Source: a virus
Strand: one strand, 5' to 3'
Virus record (IMG/VR): IMGVR_UViG_3300022745_000050
Span: 1 to 46,325 of that record
DNA: 46,325 nt
Of the stretch, positions 7,205 to 14,801 are shown piece by piece. The notes under the pieces are model-generated. The model made no database searches. It saw nothing but the letters and a program-made list of their open reading frames with translations, and had not been told where the DNA came from. The translations under genes and the position numbers were made by a program. Positions within the stretch are counted from its first letter, which is position 1, and each line of letters opens with the position of its first letter.

Positions 7205-7479
7205 CAGCCAAACACGTCCATGCCGAGCGCCTGCCCGTAGACTTGCAGGATCGCGTTTTCTTCGTGTACTTCGTCGGGCTTGCGCTTGCGAACCGCGAGG
7301 ATCTTGCGCAGCACTTTGGTGTCGTAACCACGGCCCTTGGCCTCGGCCATGACTTCCTTGGTCTGCTCTGCGATGTCGTTCTTCTCAGCCGCCAGCGCCT
7401 CCAGACGCTCGACGAACTGCCGCAGTTCTTCGGCGGTCACTCTGTAAGTGTCGCCGCTGTTGTGTCCCTTGCCGGCCAT
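7204..7479 (-). CDS. gapR: GapR-like nucleoid protein (DUF2312/UPF0335)
   Basis: 91 residues. It matches the DUF2312 pattern: AEELRQFVERLEALAAEKND followed by IAEQTKEVMAEAKGRGYDTKVLRKILAVRKRKPDEVHEE. The family includes Caulobacter GapR, which binds overtwisted AT-rich DNA and supports replication. Start ATG with AGGAGG seven bases upstream. It ends GMDVFG, an extension beyond the usual GapR end that carries the shared tail. A 9-bp stem-loop lies just upstream (7505-7528). The phage copy may help replication or reshape the host nucleoid (inference). Confidence 0.85.
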   Translation of the reverse strand: MAGKGHNSGDTYRVTAEELRQFVERLEALAAEKNDIAEQTKEVMAEAKGRGYDTKVLRKILAVRKRKPDEVHEENAILQVYGQALGMDVFG

Positions 7480-7504
7480 TCGGCCCTCCTGAAAGTTGGG
7501 GTGC

Positions 7505-7528
7505 GCAGCGGCCTTTGTTGGCCGCTGC
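7505..7528 (-). terminator. Intercistronic stem-loop after the SSB gene
   Basis: GCAGCGGCC (7505-7513) and GGCCGCTGC (7520-7528) form a perfect 9-bp stem with a six-base loop between the SSB stop and the GapR-like start. There is no T-run after it on the minus strand, so partial termination or mRNA stabilisation is more likely than a strong stop. The nearby TGTCTGATTA (minus strand, 7546-7537) resembles half of the recurrent operator-like site. Confidence 0.45.
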
Positions 7529-7548
7529 CGTTCGCTTAATCAGACATC

Positions 7549-8175
7549 TCAGCCAAAAAGGCCGCCCGCACCGGCACCGCCCTTGGTAGCGTCGGGCGCG
7601 TCGCCCTCGTCAGCGATCGTCTCCAGCCATTTGTCGGGGTCGGGCCCGCCACCGCCGCCCAAGACGTCAAAACCCGTCGCCAGCTTGGCCACCTGAACCA
7701 GAGAGATGCCGAAGGAGATGCCCTTGCCGTTCTTCGGGTTTTCCCACGTGAAGGGGTTCACCACGGCGTAGACCTGAGAGCCGCTGGTGCAGCCGTCAAG
7801 GTCCATGACGGGATTGCGCTTGGCGTCAAACACCTTCGGCTTGTAGTCCGAGCCCGACGACGCGCGGATGAAGCGGTGGCCAGCGTAACCGGCATGGCGT
7901 TCGCCCGACTTCTTGTTGATGCCCTGCGGGCCGTCGCCGTCTAGGAAGGGCGACTTGATGATGCCGTCCTTGATCCACTGGAGCGCTTTCTCGCCCCACT
8001 CTTCCTTGGCGACGGCCAACGCCGCGGCCTCAAGGGCGGCAATGCTGGTCGTCTTCGCGAACAGGATCGTGCAGCCGTATTTCACCTGGCCGCTGTCGTT
8101 CTCCCGCGCTTTGAACAGATCAACCGCGTAGCTGACGATCCCGAGCGGGGTCTTGATGTCTTCGCCTCGTGCCAC
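7549..8175 (-). CDS. Single-stranded DNA-binding protein, Enc34/DUF2815 type
   Basis: 208 residues from a GTG at 8175 with TAAGGAGG upstream. The sequence follows the DUF2815/Enc34_ssb pattern: TPLGIVSYAVDLFKAR, KYGCTILFAK, a central KSPFLDGD with GHRFIRASS, and YAVVNPFTWENPKNGKGISFGI. The C-terminus is an acidic then Gly-rich linker ending GGLFG. SSBs commonly end in a partner-binding tail, and T7 gp2.5 uses an acidic tail ending in Phe. It lies directly downstream of a RecB-like nuclease, a common pairing in phage replication or recombination modules. Confidence 0.85.
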   Translation of the reverse strand: MARGEDIKTPLGIVSYAVDLFKARENDSGQVKYGCTILFAKTTSIAALEAAALAVAKEEWGEKALQWIKDGIIKSPFLDGDGPQGINKKSGERHAGYAGHRFIRASSGSDYKPKVFDAKRNPVMDLDGCTSGSQVYAVVNPFTWENPKNGKGISFGISLVQVAKLATGFDVLGGGGGPDPDKWLETIADEGDAPDATKGGAGAGGLFG

Positions 8176-8186
8176 GATGGGCCTCC

Positions 8187-9446
8187 TTAGTTGAGAATAT
8201 CGAAGTGCTTCTCCACGCCCGACGCAACTGCCGGGCGGGTCGTCTTGGTTTCGCGCACCAAATTGGTGCCCGTTTTGGGCGTGCTGGACAGACCGGCAAC
8301 AACCGCCGCGTCGGCCTTGGCCTTCTTCAGAGCGTCACGCACCTGTTTGGGCGTCCGCAGTTTGCCGGGGTTGAGGTAGGCCGTTTCGGCCAGCCCCGCC
8401 GCCTTGACCGCCGCCAGAACCTCGGCGTCGGCCCCTTCGTTCCACTTCTCCCGGCCTTCCTTTTCGACCAAGATGTAGTTCGGGATGGCGACGCCGTTCT
8501 CGGCCTCGCGGTGAGCGTGGGCACGCACCGCGTTGATCCACTCCCCGATCATGTCCGCAGCGTCGAGAAGCTGCGCCAGCCGCTCCGGGGAATGCGTGTC
8601 GGGCGCGTTGGAGATGCGGGGCTGGTTGATGTCGTCGAACCAAACACCCGCCGCGTCCAACGCCTTCTGCTCCAGCGCCGGGCAGAAGCCCGCAGCCTTG
8701 CAGAACTTGCAGTGATCGCCGGCCTTCAGGTGGACTGCCGCCCACGCCGCCAACGGCGCTTTTTCTTGGTCCGCGAGGGCTTGGGCGCTGCGCTGCATCG
8801 CCTCCAGCAAGTCGGCAGTCCACTCCACCAGATCGGCGACGTGGAAGACTTCCGACCGGATGCGACCGTCTTTGTGGCCAGCGCGGGGCTGCACGATCGT
8901 CACCTTGACGGTTTCGACCAACAGGCCCGCATTGGCCAGCATGGCGCCCAAGGCGTAGGTCCGCAGTTGCGGGTTGCCCTTGGCTTCCACGACGACGCCG
9001 CGCCCGCCCTTCAGATCGACGACTTCGATCTGTCTGACGGATGGCGTGTAGATCACCGCGTCAGCCGTGCCCCCGGCTTGAAACGGCGGGTTGAGACTGG
9101 CCAGCGAAAAGCGCTGCTCGATCTGGAGCGTCGCCCCTGCGTAGCCTGCCACGCCGCGCACGTAGTCAATGTAGCGCTGCGCGGTGTCGGCCATCTCTTC
9201 GTCAACCTCAAAGGAGTGCTTCTTCCCCTTCTCCGTCGTGCCGATGTACTCGGCGGCGTCCTTGCCGTTGCGTAAGCAGCGCTCGGACAACTGGTGCGCG
9301 GCGGTGCCCCAATCCGCCGCTTCGCTGGTCGTCTCGGGGAGGTCCATCGTCAGGGCCAACGCACCGCCGCAATTCCAGTTCCGGTCGGTGGAACTGGCAC
9401 TCCAAGTGGCGTGCTCCCTCTCGGCGTGGGCGACCATATCAGCCAC
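8187..9446 (-). CDS. RecB/Cas4-like PD-(D/E)XK nuclease (DUF2800)
   Basis: 419 residues from a GTG at 9446 overlapping the upstream stop. The nuclease core reads EVVDLKGGRGVVVEAKGNPQL, giving D-x-K and a Q-x-x-x-Y motif (QLRTYALGA). Cysteines CGG near residue 26 and CKFCKAAGFCP near residue 256 are placed as in Cas4/AddB-type iron-sulphur nucleases. This matches the DUF2800 family commonly found beside DUF2815 SSBs. It is likely involved in phage recombination or DNA end processing. It ends KHFDILN, so it lacks the F-G/A tail. Confidence 0.82.
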   Translation of the reverse strand: MADMVAHAEREHATWSASSTDRNWNCGGALALTMDLPETTSEAADWGTAAHQLSERCLRNGKDAAEYIGTTEKGKKHSFEVDEEMADTAQRYIDYVRGVAGYAGATLQIEQRFSLASLNPPFQAGGTADAVIYTPSVRQIEVVDLKGGRGVVVEAKGNPQLRTYALGAMLANAGLLVETVKVTIVQPRAGHKDGRIRSEVFHVADLVEWTADLLEAMQRSAQALADQEKAPLAAWAAVHLKAGDHCKFCKAAGFCPALEQKALDAAGVWFDDINQPRISNAPDTHSPERLAQLLDAADMIGEWINAVRAHAHREAENGVAIPNYILVEKEGREKWNEGADAEVLAAVKAAGLAETAYLNPGKLRTPKQVRDALKKAKADAAVVAGLSSTPKTGTNLVRETKTTRPAVASGVEKHFDILN

Positions 9447-10122
9447 CCACGACGGTGCGCTTCAGCGGGTTGACCGAGACGGCCTTGCCCCACACGTCGA
9501 CGACCCTGGCCAACGTGTCTTGATCAGCGCCCGCCAGCAGCGACACTTTCCACGACGGCTGGCCCTCGGGCGGGGCGCCGAGCGCTTCAACGAAAATCTT
9601 CGGCCCGTCTTCCTGCGTGGCGGGCATCCCGAACTTCGCGACGTACTTGCCCATGACGGCCTTCACGTCGTCCACGGTCAGGGGCTTGACCGGGTCACGG
9701 TGCGCTTCAACCTCGGCGGCCTCGTCGGCGGCGTCTTGTTCGACCGTCTCGGCATCGTCGGGGTGCTTCGGGTCGACACGCTCTTCGCCGGTCGAGATGT
9801 TTGCGGGCGGCGCGGCCTTGTCGGCGGCTTCGTCCTCGGCGATCTCTTCCTTGGTGCGGCGCGCGCGGCCCGGTGCGGGCTTGCCGCGCTCACGCTTCGG
9901 CGCCTCGGAGGCTTCCGGTTCGGGTGCCGTGACGGGCGTGGGTTCGGGCTGCGGGGCGGGCGCCGGGCGCTCTGCCGCGGTCTCGCGCTTGGGCGCTTCT
10001 GGCAGCGCCAGCGTCACGCCGCGCGAAAACCCAATGGCCGACATGGCGTTCGCCAAGTAGGCCGCCGCACCGCCGCTGGAGATGTCCTCCTGCGGGACAG
10101 TCACTTCGATCTTCAGTGTCAT
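9439..10122 (-). CDS. Hypothetical protein with long charged linker
   Basis: 227 residues. The N-terminal ~45 residues form a small beta domain (MTLKIEVTVPQEDIS). About 100 residues of Pro/Glu/Ala/Lys-rich disordered sequence follow, then a C-terminal globular part (LTVDDVKAVMGKYVAKFGMPATQEDG to the end). The C-terminal segment resembles modules in phage replication accessory proteins, but I cannot name it. It overlaps both the helicase and nuclease genes by a few bases, so the three are probably translated together. Confidence 0.6.
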   Translation of the reverse strand: MTLKIEVTVPQEDISSGGAAAYLANAMSAIGFSRGVTLALPEAPKRETAAERPAPAPQPEPTPVTAPEPEASEAPKRERGKPAPGRARRTKEEIAEDEAADKAAPPANISTGEERVDPKHPDDAETVEQDAADEAAEVEAHRDPVKPLTVDDVKAVMGKYVAKFGMPATQEDGPKIFVEALGAPPEGQPSWKVSLLAGADQDTLARVVDVWGKAVSVNPLKRTVVGG

Positions 10123-11471
10123 CTGGTCAAGACCTCTCGTATTGCGGACATCTTCCGCGTTAAAATCTCCCCGACAGCCTCGTCGATGGAGCCTTCCAGA
10201 ACGGCCACGCGCACGATCGGCTGTCGCGTCTGGCCGTGGTTCGTGATCCTCTTGGACATCTGCGCGCCGTCCTTCGGCGTCATCGACATCTCAACGAAGA
10301 TCAGAAGTGCAGCGGAGGACAGGTCGATGGCCTCGCCCGCCGCTTGGATCTGCCCGAGAAACACTCGGCATTTCGGGTCGTGCAGGAAGCGTTGCTCCGC
10401 GGCCCCGCGCTCGCTGGCCGGCGTGGAGCCGTCGATGCCGACGACGCCAAAGGCGGCCAATGCTTCGTGCAGCGCGTCGCCGACGTCCTTGTGCCAGTAG
10501 GCCAGCACGACCTTGTCAAGCCCGCCGTCAAACTCATCCTTGACGAAAGCCGCGACTGCCTCGGCCTTGAGCGTGCCGGTCAGGCGACGCAGCGGCCCAA
10601 GGTGCATCTCCAGCTTGCGCGTGTCGCCCGCTTCGGCGGCGTCGAGGATGGCCTCGCCGTCGCTGTCCTTTTCGATCTGCCGCCGCATCGCCGCTGTGAC
10701 GGCCAAGGGCAGCGTCTCGTAGACGGGTTCCCGGATGCCCACGTCTTGTTGCGTCCGCAGCAGCATGAAGCTACCAAGGCGCTCGCGCAGTTCATCCAGG
10801 TTCCGCCCCCCGATCACGACCGGAATACGATTGAAGTTAGAAATCTTCTTCATTTTGACGATGCAATAACGGTGGAGGAACGTCTGGTACTTGGTGACGT
10901 TCGGCCAGCCGCGCGTATCATCGGCCTCCAGCCGTTCGGGGCAGAGCGCCCGCATCATCGGGTACAGGTCGTTCGGGGCGTTCGGAATTGGCGTGCCCGT
11001 CAGCGCCCACGTCCCCGCCGCCCGGCTGATCAGCGACGAAGACAGGGCCAACGTGGCGCCATCCTCCATCGGCACGCCGTAGACGGCCTGCGTGCGCTTG
11101 GCGTCAAAATTCTTGGCGTTGTGGGCTTCGTCCAGAATGATCCGGTCCCACTTGCGCTTGAGCAATTCAACCCGAAGCGCCGCATTGGTCATCGCGGGCC
11201 AACCAACGATGACCGCTTCGCCCGTGACGGGCTTGGCGTCGGTCAGCACTTGGACTTTGCGCTTGAAGGGGGACCACTGGCCGAACGCTCGGCCCCACAC
11301 CGGGCGGCCCGATGCGGTGGTGACGACGAGCACGTTTTCTTCGAGGTTATAGTCTGCGGCCATGATGGCCGTCCCGGTCTTCCCGACGCGCGGGGCGTCT
11401 GCCAGTAGGGCGTTCTGGTTGTTGGCCAGAAAGATCGCTCCGCTGATCTGTGTGGGGAAGGGTGTCAGCAA
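10119..11471 (-). CDS. SNF2-family helicase
   Basis: 450 residues starting with TTG at 11471 (TAGGAA upstream; no better start is in frame). Motif I is DAPRVGKT (25-32) and motif II is LDEAH (113-117). Motif III is ALTGTPIPN, followed by the SNF2-typical NDLYPMMRAL. Motif V/VI reads QAAGEAIDLSSA and QMSKRITNHGQTRQP. The last motif has KRI.. in place of the usual R-x-G-R spacing. It is a DNA translocase for phage replication, recombination or repair. A recurrent operator-like site lies 47-67 bases upstream. Confidence 0.87.
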   Translation of the reverse strand: MLTPFPTQISGAIFLANNQNALLADAPRVGKTGTAIMAADYNLEENVLVVTTASGRPVWGRAFGQWSPFKRKVQVLTDAKPVTGEAVIVGWPAMTNAALRVELLKRKWDRIILDEAHNAKNFDAKRTQAVYGVPMEDGATLALSSSLISRAAGTWALTGTPIPNAPNDLYPMMRALCPERLEADDTRGWPNVTKYQTFLHRYCIVKMKKISNFNRIPVVIGGRNLDELRERLGSFMLLRTQQDVGIREPVYETLPLAVTAAMRRQIEKDSDGEAILDAAEAGDTRKLEMHLGPLRRLTGTLKAEAVAAFVKDEFDGGLDKVVLAYWHKDVGDALHEALAAFGVVGIDGSTPASERGAAEQRFLHDPKCRVFLGQIQAAGEAIDLSSAALLIFVEMSMTPKDGAQMSKRITNHGQTRQPIVRVAVLEGSIDEAVGEILTRKMSAIREVLTR

Positions 11472-11517
11472 CTTTTATTCCTACCTGGAAACCGTGTTCG
11501 CCGTGTTCATCGTGTGC

Positions 11518-11538
11518 TGTCGTATGTCAAATCAGACA
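11518..11538. promoter_or_regulatory. Recurrent 21-base operator-like site upstream of the helicase
   Basis: TGTC-GTAT-GTCAAATCAGACA. It sits in the only real gap (about 80 bases) inside the early operon, between the DUF6378-like gene and the helicase. On the minus strand TTGACT precedes it closely, so it may overlap an internal promoter. See the sites at 883, 28966, 31310 and 42782. Confidence 0.45.
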
Positions 11539-11550
11539 GATCGGACAAAG

Positions 11551-11910
11551 TCAAGGCAGTTTGACGCCGTTAACTTCGGCCCCCGTGAGGGTGTAGCCCA
11601 CCATGTCGACGAAGCTGTCGGCGTGATCGGGCGTCTCACAAAGACGCGCTTCCTTCATCAGCCGCATCAAGGGCGACACGTCTTTCGCCGTGATGTCGAT
11701 GTTGCGCCCGGTGTTCTTGAAGTAGGCGTCCCAAAATCGCGCGATGCGGGCGAAGTTGTCCTCGGGCTTGCCGTAGGCCGCGCGCCGCGCCCCGGAGACG
11801 ATACGCTTGGCCTCGTCGGCGATCTGCGTTTTGATGTCGGGCATATCGCGCCAGATCGTCGGGTCATTCACAATGGCAGCAAACGCTGCGGCCTCTTCCT
11901 CGTCAGTCAC
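11551..11910 (-). CDS. Phage protein of DUF6378 type
   Basis: 119 residues from a GTG at 11910 that overlaps the RusA stop (GAGTGA). The pattern RRAAYGKPEDNFARIARFWDAY, then LMRLMKEARLCETPDHADSFVDMVGYTLTG, is that of the widespread phage family DUF6378 (YGxxxxNFxRIAxxW and K-x-AR...HxDSxxDxxGY). Its function is unknown. It is usually found in replication or nucleotide-metabolism regions, as here. Confidence 0.75.
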   Translation of the reverse strand: MTDEEEAAAFAAIVNDPTIWRDMPDIKTQIADEAKRIVSGARRAAYGKPEDNFARIARFWDAYFKNTGRNIDITAKDVSPLMRLMKEARLCETPDHADSFVDMVGYTLTGAEVNGVKLP

Positions 11911-12329
11911 TCAAAAATCCCTCCAGTGATGATCGGCGAAACCCGGATCCACATGCCGGGCTTGTCGCCGTAGATTTTGCGGACCCTTCCGTCGACGATC
12001 TGGCCGTCGTCCACCCACACGACCAGATTGCAGGCATCGACGACCTTGCCGAAATTATCCCAATCGGGCTTTTTCGTCGGCAGCAGCACGCCGCTGCGGG
12101 CGTCGGCTTGGCGCTTCTTCGGCCACGAGGCGGCGATCGGCACCACGACAGTCATTTCCAAGGCCAGCGGCCCCTCCAGCGGCGGGCGGTCGCCCATCAC
12201 TTGCTCCGCTGCGTATTTCAGAACCGCCTCAAAGTTTCGCGTCTTTTCCGGCGTGTAGGTGTTGCCGTCCTTGGAGAACCGCGGGCGGCCTTTCGCCACG
12301 GGCTGACCAAGGACGACGATCTCGATCAT
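11907..12329 (-). CDS. rusA: RusA-like Holliday junction resolvase
   Basis: 140 residues from the ATG at 12329, which overlaps the upstream stop (GTATGA). It starts MIEIVVLGQPVAKGRPRFS and contains KPDWDNFGKVVDACN and VWVDDGQIVD, which hold the conserved acidic cluster of RusA endonucleases. It resolves branched DNA during replication or before packaging. It ends TGGIFE, the shared tail. A longer upstream reading in this frame would overlap the previous gene and is rejected. Confidence 0.87.
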   Translation of the reverse strand: MIEIVVLGQPVAKGRPRFSKDGNTYTPEKTRNFEAVLKYAAEQVMGDRPPLEGPLALEMTVVVPIAASWPKKRQADARSGVLLPTKKPDWDNFGKVVDACNLVVWVDDGQIVDGRVRKIYGDKPGMWIRVSPIITGGIFE

Positions 12330-12559
12330 ACGGCGGCCGCGTCGGCCGGTTGCGGCAGCGGGACCGTGAGCATTGCGGTCTGCGCCAGCTTGCGGAGCCG
12401 GGCGTTGTCTGTCATCTCGGCCAACAGGTCCAGATCGTCCATGAGTTCGAGGCAGTCCATCAGGGTCGCCCCGTTTTGGATTTTGGCCCGCAACTCGACC
12501 CCCGCGCGCCAATAGGAGCGTACCTCAAACTCAAGCAAAGATGTCGGTTTCTTCTGCAT
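12326..12559 (-). CDS. Hypothetical helical protein
   Basis: 77 residues from the ATG at 12559 (MQKKPTSLLEFEVRSYWRAG), overlapping the upstream gene by 29 bases and the RusA start by four. It is mostly helical and leucine-rich (MDCLELMDDLDLLAEMTDNARLRKLAQTAM). No family recognised. It is the second gene of the early operon; a regulatory or host-interaction role is possible. Confidence 0.6.
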   Translation of the reverse strand: MQKKPTSLLEFEVRSYWRAGVELRAKIQNGATLMDCLELMDDLDLLAEMTDNARLRKLAQTAMLTVPLPQPADAAAV

Positions 12560-12779
12560 TGTCGTCCTCCAAATATGCGGACAGCCGGATCGGCGCGCCG
12601 CTCTCAAACTCCAGGGACACCAGCAAGAGCGCGAACCAGTCCGAAGACACGGAACCCCGCTCAAACCACTTACGCGCAGTATCTCGGGGCGGGACTTTCG
12701 GGCAGTGCTTGCCGAGCAACCCGACGACGCCGTCAGCGTCACCAAAGTTTTCAATCAGAAAGCGAGTTGCGTCAAACAT
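12531..12779 (-). CDS. Cro-like small HTH protein, first gene of the early operon
   Basis: 82 residues. GDADGVVGLLGKHCPKVPPRDTARKWFERGSVSSDWFALLL looks like a short helix-turn-helix of the kind seen in Cro-like lambdoid regulators, with the recognition region PRDTARKWFERGSV. It is the first leftward gene and is divergent from the CI-like repressor at 12930, the classic place for Cro. It ends EETDIFA, the shared tail. The HTH call is moderate; the positional argument is stronger. Confidence 0.6.
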   Translation of the reverse strand: MFDATRFLIENFGDADGVVGLLGKHCPKVPPRDTARKWFERGSVSSDWFALLLVSLEFESGAPIRLSAYLEDDNAEETDIFA

Positions 12780-12796
12780 ATCTACCTCAGACTGCG

Positions 12797-12862
12797 TGTC
12801 TGTCTTGTGCCAGACAATTTGTCCCCCGTCAATAACCTACAGCCGACATATTTCGGACAAAT
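12797..12862. promoter_or_regulatory. Operator region between the Cro-like and repressor genes
   Basis: It holds a palindrome, TGTCTG-N8-CAGACA (12797-12816), and a wide inverted repeat, ATTTGTCC (12817-12824) and GGACAAAT (12855-12862). The half-sites TGTCTG and ATTTGTC are also the halves of the recurrent 21-base site found elsewhere, so the same protein probably binds both. The palindrome overlaps the predicted -10 of the leftward promoter. Confidence 0.6.
12804..12832 (-). promoter_or_regulatory. Putative leftward early promoter
   Basis: Minus-strand TTGACG (12832-12827), a 17-base spacer and CACAAG (12809-12804). The -10 is weak, but the position just upstream of the Cro-like gene and the overlap with the 12797-12816 palindrome fit a repressible early promoter. 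Confidence 0.45.
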
Positions 12863-12867
12863 CGTCC

Positions 12868-12896
12868 TTGCACGACCTGACAGGGTGTGTTACATG
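12868..12896 (+). promoter_or_regulatory. Putative promoter of the repressor operon
   Basis: TTGCAC (12868-12873), a 17-base spacer and TACATG (12891-12896), about 34 bases before the repressor ATG. The -10 is embedded in GTGTGTTACA (12885-12894), a 10-mer also found at 872, 37230 (reversed) and 40373. It could be read as an extended -10, TGTTACA. Confidence 0.5.
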
Positions 12897-12929
12897 CTAC
12901 TCACGGAAACCGAGAACAGGAGAAACACA

Positions 12930-13373
12930 ATGACACGTAACGTGAGAACCCACATGCCCGAGGGGCCGGGCTCCGGGGGTTACGTCCCGGAGCATCTGAC
13001 GAAACAACAGTTCGGCGCAAGGGTTTACGAACTGATGCGCAGAAAAGAGTGGAGCCAAAGCGATCTAGCGCGGGCTTCTGGCTTGGCGCGGGACGCCGTG
13101 TCGACCTACGTCCGGGGCAAGTCGCTGCCGGGTCCGGTCAGTCTGAAGAAGTTGGCCACCGCTTTGGGTGTGTCTGAACTTGAACTGCTGCCAAACCATA
13201 CGGAAAACGCGATCATGGCAGACAATCCGTCATTCGAAATGAAGGCTTCGCCCGCAGATCCGGGAAAAGTTTGGCTGCGGGTCAACCGGCTGGTGACGAT
13301 GGGGACCGCCGTTCGGGTCGCCGATTTGCTGGAAAACGAGCGAGCGGCCAACGATGCTGCTGACCGAGACTGA
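12930..13373 (+). CDS. CI-like phage repressor (XRE-family HTH)
   Basis: 147 residues from the ATG at 12930 with CAGGAGA upstream. A clear XRE HTH covers about residues 30-88: FGARVYELMRRKEWSQSDLA, RASGLARDAVSTYVRGKSLP and LKKLATALGVSELELLP. A short C-terminal region with no peptidase motif follows, so it is not a LexA/lambda CI-type self-cleaving repressor. The gene diverges from the Cro-like gene across a palindrome-rich operator and overlaps the excisionase-like gene downstream. It likely maintains lysogeny and may bind the dispersed 21-base sites. Confidence 0.8.
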   Translation: MTRNVRTHMPEGPGSGGYVPEHLTKQQFGARVYELMRRKEWSQSDLARASGLARDAVSTYVRGKSLPGPVSLKKLATALGVSELELLPNHTENAIMADNPSFEMKASPADPGKVWLRVNRLVTMGTAVRVADLLENERAANDAADRD

Positions 13374-13686
13374 GGCCGCTGCCAAGCTGCGTTGCAGCAC
13401 GTCCAAGATCAAACGACTTCGCCTCGGCGGCCGTCTTGCTTACGTGCCAGGTCGCCCGGTTCTGATCGACGAAGCCGACATCGAGAAATATCTGGAGAGC
13501 ATAAAATGTCCATCCCGGAACTGCGCGCCACGGCTGACGGCACCTACTACGCCTTCTGGAGTGACGCGCGGCGATCCAAACGCAAGAGCATGGGCACTTC
13601 AGACAGTGCTGTCGCTCAAGAGCGTTTCGCGCACTGGCTGCTCATCCGCAACGACAAATCGCAAGGCGAAGCGGTCTACACCGTGA
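13354..13686 (+). CDS. Excisionase-like DNA-binding protein (MerR/HTH_17 type)
   Basis: Up to 110 residues. The first ~50 (LLTETEAAAKLRCSTSKIKR, then LRLGGRLAYVPGRPVLIDEADIEKYLESI) are a textbook HTH_17/excisionase-type winged helix. It overlaps the repressor end by 20 bases. After ESIK the frame runs on for about 60 residues over the integrase start without a sensible pattern, so the true product may be shorter. It may also be joined to the integrase by a -1 slip at the A-run ATAAAATG (13501-13508). Domain call firm; C-terminus uncertain. Confidence 0.65.
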   Translation: MLLTETEAAAKLRCSTSKIKRLRLGGRLAYVPGRPVLIDEADIEKYLESIKCPSRNCAPRLTAPTTPSGVTRGDPNARAWALQTVLSLKSVSRTGCSSATTNRKAKRSTP

Positions 13687-14588
13687 GGGACTGCTGGACC
13701 GTCTACGACGCCAAGCACGTTCAGAAGAACGTCGCGTCGACAGCCACGCTGGCCTTCGCTTGGAAGGCGCTAGAGCCGCATTTCGGTGCGATGCTCGTGC
13801 CGCAAGTGGCCCAAGACGCCGTAGACGACTATACCGACAAACGGACCTCCGGGCGCCTCGGGCGCAAGGTCAAAGAGCCGACTGTGCGCCGCGAGTTGTG
13901 CGCGCTCTTCGCTTGTCTGAATTTCTGCGCGACGCAGAAGATGTTCCCGGCCAGCGCGGTCGAAAAAGTGAAGCTGCCGTCCGCAGGAGAGCCCCGCGAC
14001 CGCTGGCTGACCACGACGGAGATGCAGTCGATGTTGGCCGCCGCTGCGCGCCTGCGTCGCGGCGATCGTCTGTCGCGCGGCGAACGGTTTTTGTGGCTGG
14101 CATTGGCCACCGCTGGTCGCATGTCGGCTTTGTTGGATTTGACGTGGGACCGGGTGGACTTTGAAACCAACGTCATACATCTTGACGTTCCGGGGCGCGA
14201 GAAGACCAAGAAGCGGCGGGCCAGCGTGCCGATCTCGTCGGACCTGTTGCCCGTGCTGAAGCGGGCGATTGACGAGCGGGAGAGCAATCTGGTGTTGGAC
14301 AATAAGGCGTCTATCTGGACGACGATCCAGCTTATCGCGATCGAAGCCGGGCTTGGGGGCGTGAAGCCCAAGAACACACGGCTGGAGAAGCCGAAGGCAA
14401 CTGGCATATCTCCGCACACTTTGCGCCATACGGCAGCTACCCACATGGCTCGGCGCGGGGTTCCGCTCTGGATCATCGCCAAGGTCCTCGGCAACACGCT
14501 GGCGATGGTCGAGAAGGTCTACGCGAAGCACTGCCCGGACGATCTCCGGGCGGCGGTGAACATGGTGTCGAACGGAGCGCTTTCCTGA
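13506..14588 (+). CDS. int: Tyrosine-family integrase
   Basis: 360 residues from the ATG at 13506 with TGGAGAG upstream; a longer in-frame reading to 13392 has no ribosome site and overlaps the HTH_17 domain. The N-terminal ~70 residues are an arm-binding-like domain, followed by a core-binding helical region. The catalytic set is visible: TAGRMSALLDLTWDRV (first Arg), HTLRHTAATHMARRG (H-x-x-R-H) and the nucleophile in MVEKVYAKH. It integrates the phage at attP, whose tRNA-like core lies about 145 bases downstream. Confidence 0.92.
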   Translation: MSIPELRATADGTYYAFWSDARRSKRKSMGTSDSAVAQERFAHWLLIRNDKSQGEAVYTVRDCWTVYDAKHVQKNVASTATLAFAWKALEPHFGAMLVPQVAQDAVDDYTDKRTSGRLGRKVKEPTVRRELCALFACLNFCATQKMFPASAVEKVKLPSAGEPRDRWLTTTEMQSMLAAAARLRRGDRLSRGERFLWLALATAGRMSALLDLTWDRVDFETNVIHLDVPGREKTKKRRASVPISSDLLPVLKRAIDERESNLVLDNKASIWTTIQLIAIEAGLGGVKPKNTRLEKPKATGISPHTLRHTAATHMARRGVPLWIIAKVLGNTLAMVEKVYAKHCPDDLRAAVNMVSNGALS

Positions 14589-14620
14589 GCGCAAGTGCCC
14601 CAAAAGGGCGTCATACACGA

Positions 14621-14704
14621 CCTACACCGACCGACATCGCCCTACACTGAACTGGAGAAACGCAGCAAAATCAGAGAAAAGCCTTATCAGACAGCATCCT
14701 ACAA
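14621..14704 (+). promoter_or_regulatory. Candidate integrase arm-type sites
   Basis: The repeat CCTACAC occurs at 14621-14627 and 14641-14647, and CCTACAA at 14698-14704, all in the same orientation between the integrase stop and the tRNA-like core. Short direct repeats flanking a core are typical of arm-type integrase sites. The role is inferred from position. Confidence 0.4.
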
Positions 14705-14728
14705 AGCCGCGCAGAGTGTCTTGGTAAG

Positions 14729-14765
14729 GGAGAGGTCGAGAGTTCAATCCTCTCTTGCAGCACCA
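14729..14765 (+). other. attP core: tRNA 3' end
   Basis: The bases fold as the 3' part of a tRNA: T-stem GAGAG (14738-14742), T-loop TTCAATC, T-stem CTCTC (14750-14754), then TTGCAGC as the 3' acceptor strand, A and CCA (14763-14765), followed by five T. No 5' half is present, so this is not a working tRNA. It is what a phage carries when it integrates into, and restores, a host tRNA gene. It lies just downstream of int. I did not identify which tRNA. Confidence 0.8.
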
Positions 14766-14801
14766 TTTTTCTCCCTTCCGAACCAAGCACTTAGCGCAAA
14801 A

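Noticed and set aside
8169-9275. Rightward 368-codon frame
   Set aside because: Antisense of the RecB-like nuclease gene, whose motifs are clear; no promoter or ribosome site.
9439-10122. TonB-like protein because of the Pro/Glu-rich region
   Set aside because: No membrane anchor or TonB C-terminal domain; the linker is just low-complexity sequence between two small domains.
14729-14765. Functional tRNA gene
   Set aside because: Only the T-arm and 3' acceptor side are present; no matching 5' acceptor, D-arm or anticodon arm upstream.
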